A stretch of 39,414 nucleotides of DNA from an uncultured Eubacteriales bacterium (GTDB lineage: Bacteria > Bacillota > Clostridia > Oscillospirales > UBA644), in assembly GCA_905207625.1 (NCBI GenBank), contig CAJLLT010000019.1, forward strand, positions 1 through 39,414, in the 5' to 3' direction. Shown piece by piece: positions 1-6,902 of the stretch. Each line of letters starts with the position of its first letter. Positions within the stretch are counted from its first letter, which is position 1. The translations under genes and the position numbers were made by a program. The notes under the pieces were generated by a model, which saw only the letters and a program-made list of their open reading frames with translations, was not told the DNA's origin and did no database searches.

Positions 1-27
1 GATATGATGGGGTTATTCCGAATACAT

Positions 28-1041
28 TCAGAAGTCAATACTTTCGGTGGCATAGGCGTTGAGGTCAGTGTCTGCGGTGTTGCCCGCAAGATACTCGTAA
101 TAGCCCTGGGAGGCTATCATTGCCGCATTGTCACCGCAGTATTCCGGGGGCGCCATATAAAGCTTTATGCCATGCTTCGCCGTTTCATTTTCAAGATACC
201 GGCGCAGGGTTGAGTTTGCCGCAACGCCGCCGGCAAGAACCAGTTTTCTTTCTCCTGCTTCCGCAAGCACCGCCGCTATTGCCTTTTCCGTAAGAACCGT
301 GCATGCTGCGTGCTGGAATGAAGCGGCAACGTCGGCGATTTCCTTTTCCGTAAGTGTTTTTCCCTGCTGTGAGGCATTGTGAACATAATTGATCACGGCG
401 GTTTTTACTCCGCTGAAGCTGAAGTCGAATGGTGCGTCTTTGAAATTGGTCTGCGGAAAATGAATTGCATATGGGTCGCCGTTCCGGGCGACTTTGTCTA
501 TTTTCGGACCTCCGGGGTAACCCAGTCCCAGGATCCGGGCCACCTTGTCAAAGCTTTCTCCCGCAGCATCGTCTCTTGTGTGTCCGAGAATACGGTAGCG
601 GGTGTAATCCTCCACCCGAACGATATGGCTGTGACCGCCGGAAGCGATGAGGGCGATAAACGGGGGAGTAAGATCCGGATGACTTATGTAGTTTGCGGCA
701 ACATGTCCGCGGATATGGTGAACCGGTATCAGAGGTTTTCCGGTGGCATATGCAAAGCTTTTTGCAAAGTTCAGTCCCACGAGAAGAGCGCCGATCAGTC
801 CGGGGGCGTTTGTTACCGCGACCGCGTCTATTTTTTCCGCGCCGATGCCCTCAAGCGCCTGCCGTGTGACATTGCTGACGGCTTCCACATGAGCTCTGGA
901 GGCTATCTCCGGAACCACACCGCCGTACAGGGTATGTATGTCTATCTGGGAGCTGACGATATTCGTAAGTACCTCTCTGCCGTCGCGGACAACTGCCGCA
1001 GCGGTTTCGTCGCAGGAGGATTCAATGCCGAGAATAAGCAT
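28..1041 (-). CDS. tsaD: tRNA N6-adenosine threonylcarbamoyltransferase TsaD
   Basis: TsaD transfers the threonylcarbamoyl group from threonylcarbamoyl-AMP to A37 of ANN-decoding tRNAs (t6A) in the cytoplasm. The 337-residue length fits the family. The N-terminus carries the ASKHA-fold start LGIESSCDETA. The metal-binding HHIRGH motif lies at about residues 108-113 (H109 and H113), followed by IASGGHSHI and GESFDKVARILGLGYPGGP. The C-terminal AGGVAANSTLR and CGDNAAMIA motifs are intact. The ATG shares its A with the rimI stop (TAATG), so the two are translationally coupled as the last two genes of the polA operon. The partners tsaB, tsaE and tsaC, which the reaction needs in bacteria, are not in this window. 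Confidence 0.97.
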   Translation of the reverse strand: MLILGIESSCDETAAAVVRDGREVLTNIVSSQIDIHTLYGGVVPEIASRAHVEAVSNVTRQALEGIGAEKIDAVAVTNAPGLIGALLVGLNFAKSFAYATGKPLIPVHHIRGHVAANYISHPDLTPPFIALIASGGHSHIVRVEDYTRYRILGHTRDDAAGESFDKVARILGLGYPGGPKIDKVARNGDPYAIHFPQTNFKDAPFDFSFSGVKTAVINYVHNASQQGKTLTEKEIADVAASFQHAACTVLTEKAIAAVLAEAGERKLVLAGGVAANSTLRRYLENETAKHGIKLYMAPPEYCGDNAAMIASQGYYEYLAGNTADTDLNAYATESIDF

Positions 1042-1508
1042 TATTCTACCGTTCCTTTTAAAATCTTTTTCATTATATATCCGTCTTCCGACGGGTTGGA
1101 ATAGAAATTTTTCCGCACGCCGATCTTTTCAAAATCCCGGGAAGAATACAGGGATATCGCAGGTGTATTGCTGACCCTGACTTCAAGAAAAACGGAGACG
1201 GAGCCGTTTTTCCTATTTTCGGAAATAAAGCTGTCCAGAAGCATTCCGGCAACTCCCCGGCGTCGTTTCTCCGGATCAACACCGAGGGAAATTATCTCCG
1301 CTTCATCGCAGACGCAGAATCCTATTATGTGTCCGGCGACACGTCCGTTTGTTTCCGCTACAAGGACAGTGTACATTCCGTTTTCAAGTTCCGCCGCCAC
1401 ATCCTGTTCCGACTGGGGGTCGGAAAAACATATGCTTTCGGTCTCTGCGATCTTTTTTATGTCTTCCTGCCGCGCGTGGCGGACGTTTATCTCTGTTGCG
1501 TTATCCAC
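1041..1508 (-). CDS. rimI: Ribosomal-protein-alanine N-acetyltransferase RimI-like (GNAT)
   Basis: A 155-residue GNAT-fold acetyltransferase. By family knowledge, RimI acetylates the N-terminus of ribosomal protein S18. The N-terminal RHARQEDIKKIAETE and the acetyl-CoA loop LGVDPEKRRRGVAGMLLD (an RRxGxA-type site near the middle) are visible, as is a C-terminal FEKIGVRKNFYSNP segment. The start is a GTG at 1508, preceded on the minus strand by a GAGAGG ribosome site; it overlaps the phosphatase gene by 22 bases. Adjacency to tsaD is the common bacterial arrangement and supports RimI over a generic GNAT. The substrate is inferred, not shown. Confidence 0.88.
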   Translation of the reverse strand: MDNATEINVRHARQEDIKKIAETESICFSDPQSEQDVAAELENGMYTVLVAETNGRVAGHIIGFCVCDEAEIISLGVDPEKRRRGVAGMLLDSFISENRKNGSVSVFLEVRVSNTPAISLYSSRDFEKIGVRKNFYSNPSEDGYIMKKILKGTVE

Positions 1509-1918
1509 CGCAGGTCCTCTCTTATACTGTGTTCGATGCTGTCGGCGCAGGCTGAATAAACATCCTCATCGCCGCCGTACGGGTCGGGGATCCCCCTGCC
1601 GAGAACAAAAACCTTATCCGCGTATTGCGGAGCTGCCTGATCAATGATTGCTTTATGCCCCGCCGTCATGGTATATATCCTGTCCGCAAGACGGAGATCG
1701 TCTTCCGTGATCTGACGGGCGACGTGCCCGGAAATATCTATGCCGCGGTCTTTCATGACCTTTTCCGCATTTTTCGATGGGGGAGACCCTGTCGCTGCGG
1801 CGATGCCGGCGCTGCTTACCTCGGCTTCAAGGCCGTTTTCCGCACATATTTTTTTCAGTATACCCTCCGCCATGGGACTGCGGCAGGTATTGCCCGTACA
1901 AACAAAAAGTATTCTCAT
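1487..1918 (-). CDS. ywlE: Low-molecular-weight protein phosphatase, YwlE-like (probable protein-arginine phosphatase)
   Basis: A 143-residue LMW-PTP fold protein. The P-loop CTGNTCRS gives Cys7 as nucleophile and Arg13 in the CX5R signature; the general acid Asp lies in IPDPYGG. The residue at position 11 is Thr rather than the Ile of tyrosine-specific LMW-PTPs. In B. subtilis YwlE this Thr11 selects for phospho-arginine, so protein-arginine phosphatase is the better guess. I place the start at the ATG at 1918, giving MRILFVCTG like YwlE. A TTG two codons earlier is also open but sits only 4 bases from the AAAGGA ribosome site. It follows polA almost without a gap and overlaps rimI. A McsB arginine kinase would be needed elsewhere in the genome. 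Confidence 0.85.
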   Translation of the reverse strand: MRILFVCTGNTCRSPMAEGILKKICAENGLEAEVSSAGIAAATGSPPSKNAEKVMKDRGIDISGHVARQITEDDLRLADRIYTMTAGHKAIIDQAAPQYADKVFVLGRGIPDPYGGDEDVYSACADSIEHSIREDLRWITQQR

Positions 1919-1924
1919 TTTCAA

Positions 1925-4438
1925 TCAGTCCTTTGCCTCATACCAGGTTTTCCCCCTGCTTACCTCTGCGACAAGGGGGATATCGAACCGGTAAGCGTTT
2001 TCCATCTCATGTTTGAGTATTTCAGCCGCCTTATCCGCCTCATTTTCAGGCGCTTCAATGATAAGTTCATCGTGTATCTGAAGTATCAGGCGGGATCGGA
2101 GTCCCTCTTGCCGGAGTCTTTGAGATACTTTTATCATTGACAGCTTTATCAGGTCTGCCGCCGTTCCCTGGATCGGTGTATTCATGCAGACCCTTTGACC
2201 GAAGGCCTGGGTCACCTTGTTTGTTGCTTTCAGTTCGGGGACATATCTGCGGCGGCCGAAAAGCGTGGTGACATATCCCTTTTCACGCCCCTGCTGTACC
2301 ACATCCGAAATATACTGTTTTACTTTCGGAAAGGCGGAAAGGTAGTTGTCGATATATTTTCTGGCTTCTTTGCGGGTCACTCCTATGTCCCTGGACAGGG
2401 AATAATCTCCTATGCCGTAGATTATACCAAAGTTTATTGCCTTTGCCCTCCGGCGCAGTTCCGGGGTGACAAACTGTTCCGGCAGACCGAATACCTGTGC
2501 CGCGGTGCGGGTATGAATATCAGTGTTTTCACGGAATATCTGCTGCATATTTTCGTCTCCGGAAATATGAGCCATTATTCTGAGTTCGATCTGTGAGTAG
2601 TCCGCGTCCAGAAGCACACAGCCTTCCTGTGCTACGAAGCATCGCCTCAGCTCCCGCCCCAAAGCGGTTCTGACAGGTATGTTCTGGAGATTCGGCTCTA
2701 TGCTGCTGATCCGCCCGGTCTGGGTAACGGTCTGGGTAAATACAGTGTGGATTCTTCCGTCATCGGATATTGCGCGCAGAAGCCCGTCAACGTACGTTGA
2801 TTTCAGTTTCGTAAGCTTCCGGTAGGAAATTATATTGTCTATGATCGGGTGCAGATCCGCCAGTGATTCAAGGGTGTCATTGTCGGTGGCGTATCCGATC
2901 TTCGTTTTTTTACCGTGGGGCAGGGAAAGCTCCTCAAACAAAAGCGTTCCCAGCTGTTTCGGAGAATTTATATTGAGTTCGTGCCCCGCCTGTTGATAAA
3001 CGGCATCGGTAACCGTCTGAATGTCCTCGTCAAGAGTCTTGCCGAACCGGCGCAGGAAGTCTTCGTCTGCCCTGACACCCACAGCTTCCATTTGCGCGAG
3101 CACGGAGGAGAGGGGAAGGTCAATGTCCCGGTACAGATCGGCAGAACCGTTTTCAGCCATCGACTCGGTCATTTTTTTTCTTAGCGCGTTCAATCCCAGA
3201 AGCTGTTCCGAAGCATCGGGGATATCTCTGGACAGATTTTCGATATACAGGTTTCGGAGCGGGTAGGAGGGTTTTGAGGGGTTGAGAACGTATCCGGCAA
3301 GCATTGTGTCAAAGCAGGGGAAAGCCTCCTTATTCCGGGTCATCAGCTGTTTCAGAAGGGGCTTTACATCATGGGTTACGATATTGCGTCCGGAAATGAG
3401 CTTCAGAGCCGTTTCGTCATCGGTCCTGACGGCTGTTCCGCCGAAATCCATAATGAAACCGTCGTCGGTTCTCAGCAGGAAAACTTCGCCCTCCGGAAGA
3501 GTGTGTCGCGCCGGGTCATACTGCTCTGCCGGTCTTCCCGGGGATACAGTCTCCGAAGGCTTTTCCGGTGCGGCTTTATCCAGTCCGAAACGGGAAAACA
3601 TGGAAGGCATTTCAAGTTCCGTGAAAATGTCGTGGAGGGCTTTATTATCCCTTTGGGGGCAATCCTCCGGTTCCGGAAAGCATACTCCGGGCAGAGGCCG
3701 GCGCATTATTGTGCCGAGGGTACGGCTCATAAACGCGCTGTCCTTTCCCGCTTCCAGCTTTTCACGAAGCTTACCTTTTATATTATCCGTATTGGCATAG
3801 ACGTCCTCAAGGGTAGGGTAAGAGTGAAGAAGGTCGAGCGCCGTTTTTTCACCTACACCCGCAACACCGGGGATATTGTCGCTGGAGTCTCCCATGAGGG
3901 CTTTGAGCTGTATGAGTTGGGCGGGGGTAAGCCCGTATTTTTCTTTTATTGTTTCCGGGGTATAGATATCGTCTCCGGAGGAAGCCTTTGTGACAGCCAG
4001 TTTCACCGTTACTTTGTCGGATACAAGCTGAAGTTCATCTCTGTCTCCGGTGATAATGACGCAGTCGTCGCCCCTGTCGGAAAATTTGGCGGAAAGCACA
4101 CCGATAATGTCATCGGCTTCCATCCCCGGCTGTTCAAGGCAGATAACTCCCGCTGCGGCGAGAACACGCTTGATTACCGGAAACTGCTGAAGCAACTCCT
4201 CCGGAGTGGGGCGGCGGCCGGCTTTGTAGTCTTTATAAAGCTCATGCCGGAACGTGGGATATTTAACGTCAAAAGCGGCGTATATTGCGTCCGGAGAATC
4301 TTCGGATATATGCCTCAGAAGTATGGTGAGAAAACCGTAGACGGCATTGGTGTGCAGTCCCGTTGACGTTGTCAGGGGGCGTATTCCGTAAAAGGCACGG
4401 TTAAGGACGCTGTTGCCGTCGATGAGCATTATCTTCAT
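1925..4438 (-). CDS. polA: DNA polymerase I (5'-3' exonuclease and polymerase; proofreading domain degenerate)
   Basis: An 837-residue family A polymerase for Okazaki-fragment maturation and repair. The N-terminal ~290 residues are the FEN-like 5'-3' exonuclease (MLIDGNSVLNRAFYG, then MEADDIIG and TGDRDELQLV). The C-terminal half is the polymerase: DADYSQIELRIMAHISGD (motif A), RRRAKAINFGIIYG (O-helix) and ILQIHDELIIE (motif C). The middle 3'-5' exonuclease-like domain lacks the DxE motif: the expected site reads FLLRTDDGFIMDFG. Proofreading is therefore probably absent, as in Bacillus and Taq enzymes. The gene is first in a minus-strand operon with the phosphatase, rimI and tsaD. An AGAGGAG ribosome site lies about 10 bases before the ATG. 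Its promoter is at 4615-4643. Confidence 0.97.
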   Translation of the reverse strand: MKIMLIDGNSVLNRAFYGIRPLTTSTGLHTNAVYGFLTILLRHISEDSPDAIYAAFDVKYPTFRHELYKDYKAGRRPTPEELLQQFPVIKRVLAAAGVICLEQPGMEADDIIGVLSAKFSDRGDDCVIITGDRDELQLVSDKVTVKLAVTKASSGDDIYTPETIKEKYGLTPAQLIQLKALMGDSSDNIPGVAGVGEKTALDLLHSYPTLEDVYANTDNIKGKLREKLEAGKDSAFMSRTLGTIMRRPLPGVCFPEPEDCPQRDNKALHDIFTELEMPSMFSRFGLDKAAPEKPSETVSPGRPAEQYDPARHTLPEGEVFLLRTDDGFIMDFGGTAVRTDDETALKLISGRNIVTHDVKPLLKQLMTRNKEAFPCFDTMLAGYVLNPSKPSYPLRNLYIENLSRDIPDASEQLLGLNALRKKMTESMAENGSADLYRDIDLPLSSVLAQMEAVGVRADEDFLRRFGKTLDEDIQTVTDAVYQQAGHELNINSPKQLGTLLFEELSLPHGKKTKIGYATDNDTLESLADLHPIIDNIISYRKLTKLKSTYVDGLLRAISDDGRIHTVFTQTVTQTGRISSIEPNLQNIPVRTALGRELRRCFVAQEGCVLLDADYSQIELRIMAHISGDENMQQIFRENTDIHTRTAAQVFGLPEQFVTPELRRRAKAINFGIIYGIGDYSLSRDIGVTRKEARKYIDNYLSAFPKVKQYISDVVQQGREKGYVTTLFGRRRYVPELKATNKVTQAFGQRVCMNTPIQGTAADLIKLSMIKVSQRLRQEGLRSRLILQIHDELIIEAPENEADKAAEILKHEMENAYRFDIPLVAEVSRGKTWYEAKD

Positions 4439-4552
4439 TTTTCAGTTTCTCCTCTGAATTTTGCGGTAAAAAGGGACAGTTGTGTACCTTTGGTGCTTCC
4501 GGGGCTGCGAAATACCCGTCGTTTGTGTATCCTGAGAGGTATTTTCTGAATT

Positions 4553-4569
4553 TTTCCACCACTTTGCAC
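4553..4569 (-). promoter_or_regulatory. MraZ-type box facing polA
   Basis: Read on the minus strand this is GTGCAAAGTGGTGGAAA, identical over 17 bases to 4801-4817 on the plus strand at the start of the mraZ operator. It holds one perfect AAAGTGG box. The positions 10 bases to either side are degenerate. It lies about 40 bases downstream of the predicted polA transcription start. A role in MraZ control of polA is inference. Confidence 0.5.
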
Positions 4570-4614
4570 CCCGGTGAAAATACCGGAAAGATACAGCTGA
4601 AATCACTACCTATT

Positions 4615-4643
4615 ATTATACTACAGATGCGGAAGTTAGTCAA
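4615..4643 (-). promoter_or_regulatory. sigma-A promoter of the polA operon
   Basis: On the minus strand, TTGACT (4638-4643) and TATAAT (4615-4620) are separated by exactly 17 bases. The start of transcription would be near 4608, leaving a leader of about 170 nt before polA that contains the MraZ-like box at 4553-4569. The region 4439-4893 has no convincing gene of its own. Confidence 0.8.
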
Positions 4644-4767
4644 GAGTTTCCCGAAAAAAGCCCTTTTATGGCGGTAAAATATTCCAAAAGAAAGGTTTTT
4701 GTGCAGTGTGTACAAAAAAGCGAATTAAAACACCTGAATTTTCTCAACCGGAGTGATAAGTTTAATC

Positions 4768-4796
4768 TTGACTTTGTTTTCGATTTGTTGTACAAT
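4768..4796 (+). promoter_or_regulatory. sigma-A promoter of the mraZ/dcw operon
   Basis: TTGACT (4768-4773) and TACAAT (4791-4796) are separated by 17 bases. The predicted start near 4803 falls at the edge of the MraZ boxes, so a bound MraZ ring would block initiation. This should drive mraZ through murG, since no other clear promoter was seen before murG. Confidence 0.85.
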
Positions 4797-4800
4797 AAAT

Positions 4801-4830
4801 GTGCAAAGTGGTGGAAAGTGGTGAAAGAGG
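4801..4830 (+). promoter_or_regulatory. MraZ operator: three tandem AAAGTGG-type boxes
   Basis: Boxes AAAGTGG (4805-4811), AAAGTGG (4815-4821) and AAAGAGG (4824-4830) sit 10 and 9 bases apart, about one helical turn. Tandem AAAGTG(G/T) repeats upstream of mraZ are the known MraZ binding site in Mollicutes and other Firmicutes. They overlap the predicted transcription start, consistent with MraZ autorepression. Confidence 0.8.
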
Positions 4831-4893
4831 GTGTGAAATCCCTCAAAAAGGCATTTTCCCCCTTAAAACCGACCTTGAGGGGAGGGTTCGCTG

Positions 4894-5319
4894 ATGAACA
4901 ACTTAATAGGCTCCTATCAGCATACCCTTGACGCGAAAGGCCGTGTATTTCTTCCCGCCAAGTACCGTGAAAGCATGGGAACAAGCATTTATATGACCAG
5001 AGGTCTTGAAAACTGCCTGTACCTGTTTTCGGAAACGGAGTGGGAAAACTTTTCCGATAAGATAAAGACGCTTACAATAGGGAACGCGAGAAACATTCAG
5101 CGTATTTTCCTCGGTAATGCCGCCCAGTCCGATGTGGACGGGCAGGGACGGATAGCAATTCCTCAGCCCCTGCGCGCTTATGCGATGCTTGACAAGGACG
5201 TGACGGTCGTCGGTGTGTCCTCCAGGGTGGAGATATGGGATACCGCCCGCTGGAACAGCTTCAATGACGAGATCGATAACGAAAAGCTTGCCGAAGCGTT
5301 CTCACTTCTCGGTATATGA
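4894..5319 (+). CDS. mraZ: Transcriptional regulator MraZ
   Basis: A 141-residue MraZ with two SpoVT-AbrB-like halves. The N-terminal half reads MNNLIGSYQHTLDAKGRVFLP and the second half repeats the pattern as AAQSDVDGQGRIAIPQPLR. By family knowledge MraZ forms ring oligomers that bind the tandem boxes upstream of its own gene and control the dcw cluster. It has a strong GGGGAGGG ribosome site before the ATG. The stop overlaps the rsmH start (ATGA). The operator immediately upstream (4801-4830) supports autoregulation, and a matching box faces the divergent polA operon. Confidence 0.97.
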   Translation: MNNLIGSYQHTLDAKGRVFLPAKYRESMGTSIYMTRGLENCLYLFSETEWENFSDKIKTLTIGNARNIQRIFLGNAAQSDVDGQGRIAIPQPLRAYAMLDKDVTVVGVSSRVEIWDTARWNSFNDEIDNEKLAEAFSLLGI

Positions 5320-6260
5320 GCGATTTCGGACATATCCCGGTCCTTTTCCGGGAAACAATAGATTCCCTTGAGATCAGACCCGACGGTGTATATGCCGACG
5401 GGACAGCCGGAGGCGGCGGTCACAGCAGGGCAATAGGAGAAAGGCTTTCCGGAAAGGGAACGCTTATCTGCACCGACAGGGATATTGATGCCGTGGAAGA
5501 GTGCCGTAAAAGGCTTTCGGGGCTTGAATGTGACTGTACTGTCTATCATACGACCTTTACCTCTCTGCCGGATATTCTCAGGCAAAGAGGACAGAAGCTG
5601 GACGGGCTGTTGCTTGACCTCGGGGTCTCTTCCCATCAGCTGGATGAAGCCGAGCGGGGTTTTTCCTATATGCAGCAGGCGCCCCTCGACATGAGAATGG
5701 ACAGGGACGGCGCTTTGACCGCAGCGGATATAGTCAATACATATCCGGAAAAGGCTCTGGCTGATATATTCTTTGAATACGGCGAAGAAAGATACTCCAG
5801 GGCTGTTGCCTCGGCAATAGTGAAGAGACGGCAGTCAAGCCCGATACTGATGACACTGGATCTGGTGGACGTGATCAAAAGCGCGATGCCCGCAAAGGCT
5901 CTGAGAGAACCTCAGCATCCGGCGAAACGGGTGTTCCAGGCGCTCAGAATAGCGGTAAACGATGAATTGTCCCAGGTCAGCGACCTCCTCCGGGATATAA
6001 TGCCATATATGGCTCCCGGCGGGATAATATCCGTCATAACGTTCCATTCCCTCGAGGACAGGATAGTTAAGACAGCCTTTGCCACGGCGGAAAACCCCTG
6101 CACATGTCCACCGAGTTTTCCGGTCTGCGTATGCGGCAAAAAAAGCCGGGGCAGGGTCATAACAAGAAAACCCATTGTTGCGGGTCAGGAAGAACTTGAA
6201 CTCAATCCCAGGGCCAGGAGCGCGAAGCTCAGGGTATTCCGGGTAGCTGACGATAACTGA
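5316..6260 (+). CDS. rsmH: 16S rRNA m4C1402 N4-methyltransferase RsmH (MraW)
   Basis: A 314-residue SAM-dependent methyltransferase that methylates N4 of C1402 in the 16S rRNA P-site. It opens with HIPVLFRETIDSL and the SAM loop DGTAGGGGHSRAI. Further family motifs are LLDLGVSSHQLDEAERGFS, APLDMRMD, RVFQALRIAVNDEL and ISVITFHSLEDRIVK. It starts inside the mraZ stop (ATGA), so the two are translationally coupled. Length and motifs are typical and nothing looks damaged. Confidence 0.98.
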   Translation: MSDFGHIPVLFRETIDSLEIRPDGVYADGTAGGGGHSRAIGERLSGKGTLICTDRDIDAVEECRKRLSGLECDCTVYHTTFTSLPDILRQRGQKLDGLLLDLGVSSHQLDEAERGFSYMQQAPLDMRMDRDGALTAADIVNTYPEKALADIFFEYGEERYSRAVASAIVKRRQSSPILMTLDLVDVIKSAMPAKALREPQHPAKRVFQALRIAVNDELSQVSDLLRDIMPYMAPGGIISVITFHSLEDRIVKTAFATAENPCTCPPSFPVCVCGKKSRGRVITRKPIVAGQEELELNPRARSAKLRVFRVADDN

Positions 6261-6291
6261 CACGGTCTGTCAGAGAAAAGGAGAAGCGAAG

Positions 6292-6675
6292 ATGCGTACG
6301 AAGGCAAAAAAGAAAATATTCGACCCCATCGTCGTTATCCTGATGCTTATCATATGTATATCCGGTATTCTCACCGTGACCTGCTATATAAAGCAATATG
6401 AACAGATGTATACCCTCAAACTCCGCCAGGAAGACCTCAATTCAGTGGTCAATGAGGGAAATCTGCTTCAGATAGAATATGAAAGACGTATGGACTACCG
6501 CCAGATAGAGGAGTACGTTACCGAAAACCTCGGAATGGTCAAGGTCTCCGAAAAACAGGTTGAGTACATCGTCAACGACGCATCGAGTCATACCGAACTC
6601 ATGCTTCCCGAAGAGGACAGTGTCCTTTCGAGAATAACAAAAGCCTTCTCCGTTATCCTGGAATATTTCAACTGA
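6292..6675 (+). CDS. ftsL: FtsL-like divisome protein
   Basis: A 127-residue bitopic membrane protein. It has a short basic N-terminus (MRTKAKKK), one membrane segment at about residues 12-33 (VVILMLIICISGILTVTCYI), then an extracytoplasmic coiled-coil-like stretch rich in Glu, Gln and Leu to about residue 85. The C-terminal part is mixed. Sequence identity to FtsL is always low, so the call rests on topology and on position between rsmH and the FtsI/SpoVD gene. FtsL bridges DivIB/DivIC and activates the FtsW-FtsI pair. An AAAGGAG ribosome site precedes the ATG. Confidence 0.8.
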   Translation: MRTKAKKKIFDPIVVILMLIICISGILTVTCYIKQYEQMYTLKLRQEDLNSVVNEGNLLQIEYERRMDYRQIEEYVTENLGMVKVSEKQVEYIVNDASSHTELMLPEEDSVLSRITKAFSVILEYFN

Positions 6676-6902
6676 CGGAATTATATAATTGTTTCGGTAG
6701 CACCCCTGCGTACGGAAATTAATTTTGATATTTCGATCGATTTTCTTTCATTTTTTCGTGCTGTATCTTTCCTCCAAAACCGCGAAAGCGGTAAGATGCA
6801 GCCACTCCAAACTCAGGGTCACAATTTTTTGTGACCTTCCTTTTTTCTATGACCGGAAAAATTCCGGCCAAAGGAAAGGGGAGATCTTGAAAGGGTGAGA
6901 TT
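6676..6902 (+). other. 227-bp leader upstream of ftsI/spoVD with nested hairpins
   Basis: No gene fits here. CTGTATC (from about 6761) can pair with GATGCAG (from about 6795), enclosing a GAAA-capped hairpin, ACCGC-GAAA-GCGGT (6779-6792). Next comes GGTCACAA/TTGTGACC with a TTTT loop (6817-6836), followed by a pyrimidine tract with six T's. CCGGAA/TTCCGG (6853-6867) follows, just before the ribosome site. No clear sigma-A promoter was found. The structure could be an attenuator or an unassigned RNA element; its function is unknown. Confidence 0.4.

Noticed and set aside
379..1104. Long plus-strand open frame (241 residues) opposite tsaD
   Set aside because: It is antisense to the fully conserved TsaD, contains no recognisable domain and has no ribosome site.
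4401..4931. Open frames of 104 and 114 residues (minus strand) and 87 residues (plus strand) across the polA-mraZ gap
   Set aside because: They run through both promoters and the MraZ boxes, lack family features and ribosome sites, and are best explained as chance frames.
6755..6840. Possible c-di-GMP-I (GEMM) riboswitch in the spoVD leader
   Set aside because: The GAAA-capped stem preceded by CAAAA and a later GGGTC look similar, but the conserved GACGCAAAGCC segment and the closing half of the aptamer are not there.
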